Assembly (NCBI RefSeq): GCF_000316605.1
Contig: NC_019683.1
Coordinates: 2,464,036 to 2,528,035 of the forward strand
Direction of reading: 5' to 3'
DNA: 64,000 nucleotides
Source: [Leptolyngbya] sp. PCC 7376
Lineage (GTDB): Bacteria; Cyanobacteriota; Cyanobacteriia; Cyanobacteriales; MRBY01
Shown here: positions 54,002-62,297 of the stretch, piece by piece
How positions within the stretch are numbered: the first letter of the stretch is position 1
Layout: every line of letters starts with the position of its first letter
The notes under the pieces: generated by a model
Told to the model about the DNA's origin: nothing
Database searches by the model: none
The model's input: the letters and a program-made list of their open reading frames with translations, nothing else
Translations under genes and position numbers: made by a program

Positions 54002-55876
54002 ATGTGTGGCATCGTCGGCTATTTAGGAACGCAAGCGGCAACGGATATTCTAGTCGGTGGACTAGAGCGTCTGGAGTATCGCGGTTATGATTCGGCAGGG
54101 ATCGCCACAATTTGGGATGATCAAGTTCATTCGGTACGGGCAAAAGGCAAGCTTTATCATCTACGGGAACAGTTAGAAAACCAACAAACGCCATCGCAGA
54201 TTGGTATTGGGCACACGCGCTGGGCAACCCATGGAAAGCCTGAAGTACACAATGCCCACCCTCATTTGGACATGTCGCAACGAGTCGCGGTTGTTCAAAA
54301 CGGCATCGTCGAGAATTATCGAGAATTACGACTGGAATTGCAGGAAAAAGGGTATAACTTCCTATCGGAGACAGATACAGAGGTTATTCCTCACCTTATT
54401 TCTGATTTATTGAAAGAGACAGTTGGTAGTGATGAGCCATTTTTGGACGCGGTACAGAAGGCGATCGCCCGTTTAGAGGGAGCCTTTGCCATTGGTGTTA
54501 TCTGCGCAGACTATCCAGATGAGTTGATTGTGGCACGGCAGCAGGCTCCTTTAACTCTAGGGTTTGGACAAGGTGAATTTTTCTGTGCATCGGATATTAC
54601 AGCTCTGATTCCACACACAAGCGCAATCTTGACCCTCGAAAATGGCGAGATGGCACGGATGACGCCCCTCGGAATGGAGATTTATAGCTTTGCGGGCGAG
54701 CGTCTTAAGAAAACGCCTCGCACCCTCGACTGGAATCCTGTTGCAGTTGAAAAGCAGGGTTTTCGGCACTATATGCTCAAGGAAATTTATGAGCAGCCTG
54801 CCGTTGTCCGTACCAATATTGAGGCCTATCTCAATCTAGACGCAGAACATCCGATCAATCTCTCGATTAACCCACCAGAATTTCTCGATAATATTGACCA
54901 TATCCAAATCGTATCCTGTGGAACCAGTTGGCATGCCAGCCTCGTTGGGAAATATCTTTTAGAGCAATTGGCGGGTATTCCCACGTTTGTGTACTATGCA
55001 TCAGAATTTCGCTATTCTCCCTCACCAATAATGCCCAACACTCTCACCATCGGAGTGACCCAATCTGGTGAAACAGCAGATACGATCGCTGCCCTCGAAA
55101 TGGAGAAAGAACGGAGATCGCATCGAACCGATGCAAAATTCAAACCACGCTTACTCGGCATCACCAATCGTTCCGAAAGTACGATTACCCAGATCGTTGA
55201 TCAGGTGATGTTCACCCATGCAGGAATTGAAATTGGGGTTGCGGCAACGAAAACTTTCGAAGCGCAGTTAATGAGTTTCTATTTTCTGGCGATGGAACTG
55301 GCGGCCAGACGAAAAGCCCTTTCCTCCGTCGAAATTAGCGCTCTCATTGATGAATTAAAACAAGTGCCAGCACAGATTGAATCCATCATTGAGGAGCAAG
55401 AAAAAGATATTGAAGAGCTGGCTCATGCCTTTGTCGATACTAATGATTTTATTTTCATCGGGCGAGGTATAAATTTTCCTATTGCTCTTGAGGGTGCACT
55501 GAAATTAAAGGAAATTAGTTATATCCACGCCGAGGGTTATCCTGCAGGTGAGATGAAACATGGCCCCATCGCATTGCTGGATACAAAAGTACCTGTGGTG
55601 GCGATCGCCATGCCGGGAGAGATCTATGAAAAAGTGATTTCCAACGCCCAGGAAGCAAAAGCCCGTGATGCCCTATTAATCGGTGTAACAGCGAGTAATG
55701 ATCAAGAGGCAGGACACACCTTTGATAAAGTATTGCCTGTTGCACCAGTTAAGGAAATACTATCGCCGTTGTTAGCGGTGATTCCCCTCCAGTTGCTGTC
55801 GTATCACATTGCAGCCCATCGTGGCCTAGATGTGGATCAACCTCGTAATTTGGCAAAGTCTGTCACGGTAGAGTAA
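54002..55876 (+). CDS. glmS: Glutamine-fructose-6-phosphate aminotransferase
   Basis: The protein has 624 residues from ATG 54002, after GAGAGGAG; an in-frame start at 53978 would block the required N-terminal Cys. MCGIVGYLG begins the Ntn glutaminase domain (Cys nucleophile after Met removal), with HTRWATHGKP and RLEGAFAIGVI. Two SIS domains follow (about 300-605), with SCGTSWHASLVGKYLLEQ, TQSGETADTIAAL and the C-terminal DQPRNLAKSVTVE. It makes glucosamine-6-phosphate for cell wall precursors. No glmS ribozyme is seen upstream. Confidence 0.97.
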   Translation: MCGIVGYLGTQAATDILVGGLERLEYRGYDSAGIATIWDDQVHSVRAKGKLYHLREQLENQQTPSQIGIGHTRWATHGKPEVHNAHPHLDMSQRVAVVQNGIVENYRELRLELQEKGYNFLSETDTEVIPHLISDLLKETVGSDEPFLDAVQKAIARLEGAFAIGVICADYPDELIVARQQAPLTLGFGQGEFFCASDITALIPHTSAILTLENGEMARMTPLGMEIYSFAGERLKKTPRTLDWNPVAVEKQGFRHYMLKEIYEQPAVVRTNIEAYLNLDAEHPINLSINPPEFLDNIDHIQIVSCGTSWHASLVGKYLLEQLAGIPTFVYYASEFRYSPSPIMPNTLTIGVTQSGETADTIAALEMEKERRSHRTDAKFKPRLLGITNRSESTITQIVDQVMFTHAGIEIGVAATKTFEAQLMSFYFLAMELAARRKALSSVEISALIDELKQVPAQIESIIEEQEKDIEELAHAFVDTNDFIFIGRGINFPIALEGALKLKEISYIHAEGYPAGEMKHGPIALLDTKVPVVAIAMPGEIYEKVISNAQEAKARDALLIGVTASNDQEAGHTFDKVLPVAPVKEILSPLLAVIPLQLLSYHIAAHRGLDVDQPRNLAKSVTVE

Positions 55877-55934
55877 TTCAGGCTTGTGGCGATCGTCCCT
55901 CTGAAGTCGAGTGTGTATAACACAAGCTTGAGGG

Positions 55935-55950
55935 AGTAGTATATACTGCT
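55935..55950. promoter_or_regulatory. 16-base near-perfect palindrome, candidate operator
   Basis: AGTAGTATATACTGCT pairs with itself at seven of eight positions. It lies between glmS and the lipid cluster and about 190 bases before the latter's first start codon. Such length and symmetry suit a dimeric HTH regulator, but none is identified. Confidence 0.35.
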
Positions 55951-55972
55951 TGCAAAAACTTTATAAAAAATA

Positions 55973-56032
55973 GGGGTGGGCTTAGAATAACTGGACAACT
56001 GGTCAAACAAACAATTTCCTAAGCTCACATCC
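55973..56032 (+). ncRNA. Long hairpin in the leader of the lipid cluster
   Basis: GGGGTGGGCTTAG (55973-55985) pairs with CTAAGCTCACATCC (56019-56032): 13 pairs including two G-U and one bulged A, around a 33-base loop that contains ACTGG twice. There is no T run after it. It sits about 105 bases before the start codon of the FAAL-ACP-oxoamine synthase gene and may be a regulatory leader; I cannot match it to a known riboswitch class. Confidence 0.35.
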
Positions 56033-56136
56033 TTATATGAAAACGCCCAAAAACTAAGTTATCTCTACTGCCGATAGTCTGAGGAAATTTAGTATGAATC
56101 ACTTCCAGTAACCGACACCCTTAAATTGATTGCTTT

Positions 56137-59100
56137 ATGGTAACCCTGCCAAATCCCCCCCGAATCCATGCATCCCTTTTAGAAATTCTGGGTCATCGAG
56201 CGCAAAATCAGCCCGATCAGCAGGCCTATATTTTTCTGCAAGATGGGGAAACGGAGTCGGACAGTCTGACTTACAGTGAGCTAGACCAGCAAGCACGGGC
56301 GATCGCCGCCCACCTCAAACCTTGGCAGGGGGAACAAGCATTACTTCTTTATTCTTCTGGATTGGATTTTATTAAAGCCTTTTTCGGTTGTCTCTATGCA
56401 AAAGTTGTCGCGGTTCCGGTTTATCGACCCAGACGCAATCAGAAATTATCAAGACTACTGGCGATCGCCAACAACTCCCAGGCAAAGATCGCTCTAACCA
56501 CCACCACAATTCTGACCGAGATCGAACAACGTTGGGAAGAAAACACTGAGCTTTCCCAATTGCAGATCATTGCCACAAATACGATCGACGATAATCCAGA
56601 CAACTTTGCCCCCATACCGATTGAGTCCGAAGACTTAGCATTTCTGCAATATACATCCGGCTCTACAGGGACACCAAAAGGGGTAATGGTGACCCATGGC
56701 AATATCATTCATAACCAACGGTTAATCCACCAAGCCTTTGGCCATAGCGAAAATAGCGTTGGTGTTGGTTGGTTACCCCTCTTCCATGACATGGGATTAA
56801 TCGGTCATGTTCTGCAACCACTTTATGTCGGCTTCCCCAGTGTATTGATGCCTCCCCTTGCCTTTTTGGCAAACCCTTTACGTTGGTTAAAGGCGATCTC
56901 CAAATACAAAGCAACAACCAGCGGTGGCCCAAACTTTGCCTATGATCTGTGTATTAACCGTATTTCTGATGAACAGCTTGCAAGCTTAGATCTATCCAGT
57001 TGGGATTTAGCCTATAGTGGCGCAGAACCAGTACGGGCGGAAACCCTAGAGAAATTTAGCCAGAAGTTCAGTGCTAGCAAGTTTAACCACAGCTCGTTTT
57101 ATCCCTGCTATGGCATGGCAGAAACTACACTATTTGTCACTGGTGGCAAAAAACACCAAAGCCCTATTGTCAAAACAGTACAGCCAGAAAATCTTGTACT
57201 AAATGAATCGGCTCAAACAGCATCCCTTGCCCCATCCGAAAATATTTTTGTCGGTTGTGGTCGTCCTTATATGGATACGACAGTGGCGATCGTTGACCCG
57301 AATACCTTTACCTGTTGTCTAGATGGACAGGTCGGTGAAATTTGGGTAAGTGGTGGCAGCATTGCAGCAGGCTATTGGAACGCCCCATCAGCCACAGAAG
57401 AAACGTTCCAGGCGACTCTCGAAGAAAAAGATCATGCTTCATTTCTACGAACGGGCGATCTTGGTTTCTTTAGTCGAGGCGAGTTGTTTGTCACCGGACG
57501 TCTAAAGGATTTAATTATTATCCGCGGCAAAAATCATTATCCCCATGACATCGAATTAACAGTTCAAAAATCTCACCTGGCTTTGCGGGAAAACTGTGGC
57601 GCCGCGTTTTCCATTGACCAGAATGGGCAAGAAAGGTTGGTGATCGTACAGGAGGTTAAACGAACCTATCTGCGGGATCTGGATGTTAATGAAGTGGTGG
57701 GTGTTATCCGTAAAGCTGTTTCAGAAAGCCATGAACTGCAAGCTTATGGGGTGATTTTAATTAAAACAGGTAGTATTGCAAAAACCTCTAGTGGCAAAAT
57801 CCAGCGCCATGCCTGTCGTGAGGCATTTTTAAATAATGAATTAATTGTTGTGGGGCAAAACATTTTGGGAGAAACTGGTCTCGGTGCAACAGATCCAGCA
57901 ACATCAAAAGCTGCGGAAATTTCAACATTATTGACAAAGCTCTGTGAACAAATTTCGCAGGAGTTAGGGTTAGCTGCTAATACGATTCGCCCAGATCAGC
58001 AGATTGGAAGCCTCGGTTTGGACTCAATCCAAGTGATCGCCATTAAAGGTTATGTCGAAGATAATTTTGATTTAACTGTGCCAATGGAGCAATTTTTTGA
58101 AGATATTACGGTGGCGCAGTTGGCCGAAAATATTGTCGCGGAGGCGAATAAGGCCACGGATGCATGGTCCTATGAATTAGTGTCTGGTGAAAGTGCAGAG
58201 CACACTTCAGAGAATGGCAAGGTAGCATCGAATAATGGCACGGGTGACATTGATTTAGATTCTCGTCTCAGACTGGCCTTCCAAAAGGATAATGACGTTC
58301 TGCAAAAAGCACGGGACTTCGCATTACCGGATCAGCTACGAGCTCAGGGTTTATTGCCTTATTTCCGTGAGCTAGAACGAAATGAAGGTGCCACTTGTAT
58401 TTTTGACGGGCGATCGCTAGTCATGTTGGGGTCAAATAATTATCTTGGCCTCACAGCAGATATGCGAGTGCGGGGTGCAGCGGCAAAAGCGGCTCTTGTT
58501 GATGGGCCAAGCTTAACGGGTTCACGCTTATTAAATGGTTCTACTAGCCAACACCGCGAATTAGAGAAAAAACTCGCCAAATTTGTCGGTCATGAAGATG
58601 CATTAGTCTTTACGACAGGTTATCAAGCAAACCTCGGGTTTATCTCAGCATTGATGAATGAAAATACGACGATCATTCTCGATAGCGAAGCCCATGCATG
58701 TATTTACGACGGTGCATTTATGAGTCGCTGTAAGGTAATGACCTATCAGCATAATGATTTGGCAGATCTCGAAAAGAAATTACAGCAGGTTGCTGGCAAG
58801 TCTGCAACGATGGTGACGGTTGATGGTGTGTATTCGATGACTGGTGATATTGCACCGCTACCTGAATTGCGTGCATTGTGTGATCGTTATGGTGCAACGC
58901 TGGCGGTAGATGATGCCCATTCCCTCGGTGTCCTGGGTAAAACAGGTCGAGGTACAGAAGAGTATTTCGACATGATCGGCAGTAGTGACATTCTCTGCGG
59001 TACATTCTCGAAAAGTTTGGCATCAATTGGTGGCTGGGTTGCAGCTGAGGCCAAAGTAATTGATTGGATTCGCTTTAACGGTCGTTCAATGTTGTTCTCG

Positions 59101-59475
59101 GCATCTATTCCACCAACTTCTCTAGCTGCGGCTTCTACTTCCCTCGATATTTTGATTGAAGAGCCTTGGCGTGTCGAAACTCTCCATAAGAATGCAAAGT
59201 ATTGGAAAGATAGTCTGGAAAAGCTTGGGTTCACGGTTGGTGAATCTCAAACGCCTGTGATTAAGGTGCTTGTAGGTGATGACCTGAAATGTATGGTCTT
59301 CTGTAAGGAATTGTTGGAGGCTGGAGTTTATGTGAACTCGGCGGTTTATCCTGCGGTTCCCCGAAATCAGGCTTCTCTGCGGACTAGTGTTATGGCAACT
59401 CACACGAAGGAGCATCTTGATAAGGCATTGACGATCATTGCTGAGGTTGGTCGCAAGTTAGAGATTATTTCCTAG
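56137..59475 (+). CDS. Tri-domain fatty acyl-AMP ligase / acyl carrier / alpha-oxoamine synthase
   Basis: This single 1112-residue chain has three domains. (1) FAAL, about 10-580: YTSGSTGTPKGVMVTHGN, LFHDMGLIGHVLQPLY, YPCYGMAETTLFVTGG and SSGKIQRHACRE. (2) Acyl carrier, about 600-680: SLGLDSIQVIA with the phosphopantetheine Ser630. (3) PLP-dependent alpha-oxoamine synthase, about 715-1112: GSNNYLGLTADMRVR, SLTGSRLLNGSTSQHRELE, DSEAHACIYDG, VDDAHSLGVLG and GTFSKSLASIGG with the PLP Lys959. The inferred reaction activates a fatty acid as acyl-AMP, loads it on the fused carrier and condenses it with an amino acid to a 3-keto amine, as serine palmitoyltransferase does. The amino acid (serine, glycine, alanine or cysteate) cannot be read. 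Confidence 0.9.
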   Translation: MVTLPNPPRIHASLLEILGHRAQNQPDQQAYIFLQDGETESDSLTYSELDQQARAIAAHLKPWQGEQALLLYSSGLDFIKAFFGCLYAKVVAVPVYRPRRNQKLSRLLAIANNSQAKIALTTTTILTEIEQRWEENTELSQLQIIATNTIDDNPDNFAPIPIESEDLAFLQYTSGSTGTPKGVMVTHGNIIHNQRLIHQAFGHSENSVGVGWLPLFHDMGLIGHVLQPLYVGFPSVLMPPLAFLANPLRWLKAISKYKATTSGGPNFAYDLCINRISDEQLASLDLSSWDLAYSGAEPVRAETLEKFSQKFSASKFNHSSFYPCYGMAETTLFVTGGKKHQSPIVKTVQPENLVLNESAQTASLAPSENIFVGCGRPYMDTTVAIVDPNTFTCCLDGQVGEIWVSGGSIAAGYWNAPSATEETFQATLEEKDHASFLRTGDLGFFSRGELFVTGRLKDLIIIRGKNHYPHDIELTVQKSHLALRENCGAAFSIDQNGQERLVIVQEVKRTYLRDLDVNEVVGVIRKAVSESHELQAYGVILIKTGSIAKTSSGKIQRHACREAFLNNELIVVGQNILGETGLGATDPATSKAAEISTLLTKLCEQISQELGLAANTIRPDQQIGSLGLDSIQVIAIKGYVEDNFDLTVPMEQFFEDITVAQLAENIVAEANKATDAWSYELVSGESAEHTSENGKVASNNGTGDIDLDSRLRLAFQKDNDVLQKARDFALPDQLRAQGLLPYFRELERNEGATCIFDGRSLVMLGSNNYLGLTADMRVRGAAAKAALVDGPSLTGSRLLNGSTSQHRELEKKLAKFVGHEDALVFTTGYQANLGFISALMNENTTIILDSEAHACIYDGAFMSRCKVMTYQHNDLADLEKKLQQVAGKSATMVTVDGVYSMTGDIAPLPELRALCDRYGATLAVDDAHSLGVLGKTGRGTEEYFDMIGSSDILCGTFSKSLASIGGWVAAEAKVIDWIRFNGRSMLFSASIPPTSLAAASTSLDILIEEPWRVETLHKNAKYWKDSLEKLGFTVGESQTPVIKVLVGDDLKCMVFCKELLEAGVYVNSAVYPAVPRNQASLRTSVMATHTKEHLDKALTIIAEVGRKLEIIS

Positions 59476-59495
59476 CCGAAAGTTTTGATCCCTCC

Positions 59496-59522
59496 GGCTT
59501 CGCCACCTCCCTTTGAAAGGGA
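59496..59522. repeat. Tandem small palindromes between lipid genes
   Basis: GGC-TTC-GCC (59496-59504) and TCCCTTT-G-AAAGGGA (59508-59522) lie in the 101-base gap before the reductase gene. The block looks like the short palindromic dispersed elements seen between cyanobacterial genes. It could also be a weak processing or attenuation site, since only AAATAAAT follows and not a T run. Confidence 0.5.
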
Positions 59523-59576
59523 AATAAATGGGGGCATAGAGCCACATTATTTTTTGTCAGTGAGAATTTTGTATAT

Positions 59577-60380
59577 ATGCAGCACGCCATTATTACGGGT
59601 GGGTCGAGTGGGATTGGTAAGGCGATCGCCACTCTCCTGCTCCAACAGGGGTATAGTTTGTCGCTGATTGCCCGCCGCCCAGAACTTTTAGAGGGTGCAA
59701 AAATTGATTTAGAGAAAGAGTGTATTAACTCTGAGCAAAAGATTCTTTGTTTTCCAGCAGACGTTTCTGAGAAGACACAAATTACATCGGTAGTGGAAGA
59801 GGCGATCGCCAAGCTTGGTGTGCCTGATTTATTGATTACTTCAGCAGGAGTGGCGCAGCCTGGTTATTTTGAGGAAATGCCCTTAGAGATTTTTGAGCAG
59901 GCCATTAACGTGAATTATTTGGGGACGTTGTATGCGATTAAAGCGGCAATTCCCGCCATGAAACAACGGCAGAAAGGTCGCATTGTGATTATTTCGTCTG
60001 GGGCAGCTTTGATTGGTTTATATGGTTATACCGCCTATGGCCCCTCCAAATTCGCGTTGCGAGGTTTGGCGGAATCACTGCGGGGAGAATTGAAATGTTT
60101 TGGGATTGGGGTTTCTATTGTCTATCCACCCGACACCGATACGCCTCAACTTGCCGCTGAAAATGAGACGAAGCCCGAGGAAACCAAACAAATTACGGGG
60201 ACGGCTGAAATGTGGCAGCCGGATAAGCTTGCCGCTGTTATTTTGCAAGGCGTTGAAAAGCAACAATTTACGATCGCACCGGGTTTAGAACTGACGCTAC
60301 TCAATCGCCTCCATAGTTTGCTCGCGCCTGTGCTGAACTGGTATTTTGACGGTATTGTCCGTAAGGTTCGGGGCAATTAA
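59577..60380 (+). CDS. SDR reductase, 3-ketodihydrosphingosine reductase-like
   Basis: The protein has 267 residues. The NADPH fold starts ITGGSSGIGKAIA. The catalytic Ser lies in VIISSGAALIG and the Y-x-x-x-K in YTAYGPSKFALRGLAESL. After the core it carries YPPDTDTPQLAAENETKPEE, which closely follows the conserved PPDTDTPxxxxEN-x-TKPEET block of eukaryotic KDSR/TSC10. The C-terminal 25 residues are hydrophobic (LLNRLHSLLAPVLNWYF), suggesting membrane contact. The likely role is reduction of the 3-keto product of the preceding oxoamine synthase to an amino alcohol. It is 101 bases after that gene. Confidence 0.85.
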   Translation: MQHAIITGGSSGIGKAIATLLLQQGYSLSLIARRPELLEGAKIDLEKECINSEQKILCFPADVSEKTQITSVVEEAIAKLGVPDLLITSAGVAQPGYFEEMPLEIFEQAINVNYLGTLYAIKAAIPAMKQRQKGRIVIISSGAALIGLYGYTAYGPSKFALRGLAESLRGELKCFGIGVSIVYPPDTDTPQLAAENETKPEETKQITGTAEMWQPDKLAAVILQGVEKQQFTIAPGLELTLLNRLHSLLAPVLNWYFDGIVRKVRGN

Positions 60381-60442
60381 GTTTGTAACTATTCTGGCGA
60401 TCGCCGCCCAAATTATTCTTCGTTTCTAGTTGTAATTAACCG

Positions 60443-62227
60443 ATGAAAACCTATTCCACCATTGTTGATGTTCTCCGCGATCGCGCTGCTACTACTCCAG
60501 ATCGGTTAGCTTATTCTTTCGTTTCTGAGACGCCGACCAATGTCACCAGCCTCACCTACCAACAACTAGAAACCAAAGTTAAGGCGATCGCCGCCCATCT
60601 CCAAACAAAAATTCAGAAGGGCGATCGGATTTTATTGCTCTTTCCCTACAGTGATGGCTTGGAATTCGTAGCGAGTTTTTATGCCTGTTCCTATGCGGGT
60701 GCGGTAGCCGTCACAATCAATCCTAGTAAGAACGCCGATGCTCTCGATAAGTTATTAGAGAGGATCGAAGATTCCCAGGCGAAGGCAGTTGTCACAACTT
60801 CGGAAGTCATTAATTATTTCAAGGGTAAACTTGCCAAGAATCCTTTGAAAAGTGTGGGCGTTGCGACTAAATTCAGCCATCTTGAGTTGGTGGAAATGGA
60901 TAAGATTCCCCTTGATGAAGCCACCAATTGGCAGGATCCTGAAGTGACAGCTGATGACCTCGCCTTTTTCCAGTACACCTCGGGTTCAACGGGTAAGCCT
61001 AAGGGTGTCATGATCACTCAGGGTAATCTCCTCAATAATTCTGAAACCATCCGTAATGCCTTTGAGTACAACACCGAAAGCATTATGGGCACTTGGTTGC
61101 CGGTGTTCCATGATATGGGTTTAATTGGTGGAATTATTCAGCCGTTGTACACGGGTTTTCCGTCGATCATGATGTCGCCAGTAGAGTTAATTCAGCGGCC
61201 TCGTTTATGGCTAGAAACTATTTCCCATTACAAAATCACCACCAGTGGCGCTCCGAATTTTGCCTATGATCTGGTGGCGCGACAGGTTGATCCGACCCAA
61301 CTCGAAAATTTAGATCTGAGTTCTTGGCGATTGGCATTTTCTGGTGCAGAGACAGTGCGAGCTGCAACCCTTAAAAAATTCACCGAGGTATTTGCTCCCT
61401 TTGGATTTAAGCCAGAATATTTCTATCCTTGTTATGGCATGGCTGAGGCGACGTTATTTATCACAGGTGGCCAGGCGACAAAAGTGCCCAACATTCAATA
61501 TCTTGACCCAGAGGCCTTACAAGAAAATCGGGCTGTTCCTAGCGCCGAAAGTGAGTTAGGCATCGTGAGTTGTGGTCAACCTTGGCTAGATGATCAGGTG
61601 GCGATCGTCAATCCTGAAACCAAAACAGAGCTAGAAGATGGCAAGGTTGGCGAAATTTGGGCTTGTGGCGGCGGCATTGGTCAGGGTTATTGGCGAAGAC
61701 CCGAAGAAACAGCAGAAACCTTTAAGCAATATTTGGGCGATCGCGGGCCATTTTTGCGAACAGGGGATTTAGGCTTTGTGAAAGATGGCGAGGTATACAT
61801 CACGGGTCGCATGAAGGAAGTCATGATCCTATGGGGCCGTTATCGTTATCCCCAAAACATTGAAGCCACCGTCGAAAAATGTCACCCAGCATTGCGACCA
61901 TCTTTGGGGGCGGCGTTTTCCATTGAGGCCGAAAATGATGAACGTTTAGTTGTGGTTCATGAAGTTGAGCGGAGCCATATCCGTAAACTCAATGTGGAAG
62001 AAGTTGTCAGCGCGATTCGTAAGGCAATTTATGAAGAACATTCCGTCGAAGTTTATGGCATCGTTCTTATTAGAACCGCCACGATTCCGAAGACCAGTAG
62101 CGGTAAAATTCAGCGTCGCAAATGTCGTCAACTTTATCTCGATGGTGAAGGTCTAAATGTTGTGGGTGAATGGAAATTAGAGGTTTCTGAAAGCAAAGGT
62201 ATTACCGAATTAGCTGGTAGTCTCTAG
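60443..62227 (+). CDS. Stand-alone fatty acyl-AMP ligase
   Basis: The protein has 594 residues. It has the adenylation motifs FFQYTSGSTGKPKGVMITQG, PVFHDMGLIGGIIQPLY, YPCYGMAEATLFITGG, LRTGDLGFVKDGEVYITGR and the C-terminal catalytic Lys in TSSGKIQRRKCR. The FHDMGLI and GAPNFAYDL blocks are those of FAAL rather than acyl-CoA ligases. No carrier domain is attached, so it must donate its acyl group to the fused carrier, a free ACP, or another acceptor. It resembles the FAAL half of the upstream fusion and may activate a second acyl chain. It starts 62 bases after the reductase. Confidence 0.9.
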   Translation: MKTYSTIVDVLRDRAATTPDRLAYSFVSETPTNVTSLTYQQLETKVKAIAAHLQTKIQKGDRILLLFPYSDGLEFVASFYACSYAGAVAVTINPSKNADALDKLLERIEDSQAKAVVTTSEVINYFKGKLAKNPLKSVGVATKFSHLELVEMDKIPLDEATNWQDPEVTADDLAFFQYTSGSTGKPKGVMITQGNLLNNSETIRNAFEYNTESIMGTWLPVFHDMGLIGGIIQPLYTGFPSIMMSPVELIQRPRLWLETISHYKITTSGAPNFAYDLVARQVDPTQLENLDLSSWRLAFSGAETVRAATLKKFTEVFAPFGFKPEYFYPCYGMAEATLFITGGQATKVPNIQYLDPEALQENRAVPSAESELGIVSCGQPWLDDQVAIVNPETKTELEDGKVGEIWACGGGIGQGYWRRPEETAETFKQYLGDRGPFLRTGDLGFVKDGEVYITGRMKEVMILWGRYRYPQNIEATVEKCHPALRPSLGAAFSIEAENDERLVVVHEVERSHIRKLNVEEVVSAIRKAIYEEHSVEVYGIVLIRTATIPKTSSGKIQRRKCRQLYLDGEGLNVVGEWKLEVSESKGITELAGSL

Positions 62228-62297
62228 GTTTTGCAATGTGTGTGAGGGTGGTTCGCGAACAACCTCTACCAGTTTTAATACCCTGACGAAAGACAAA

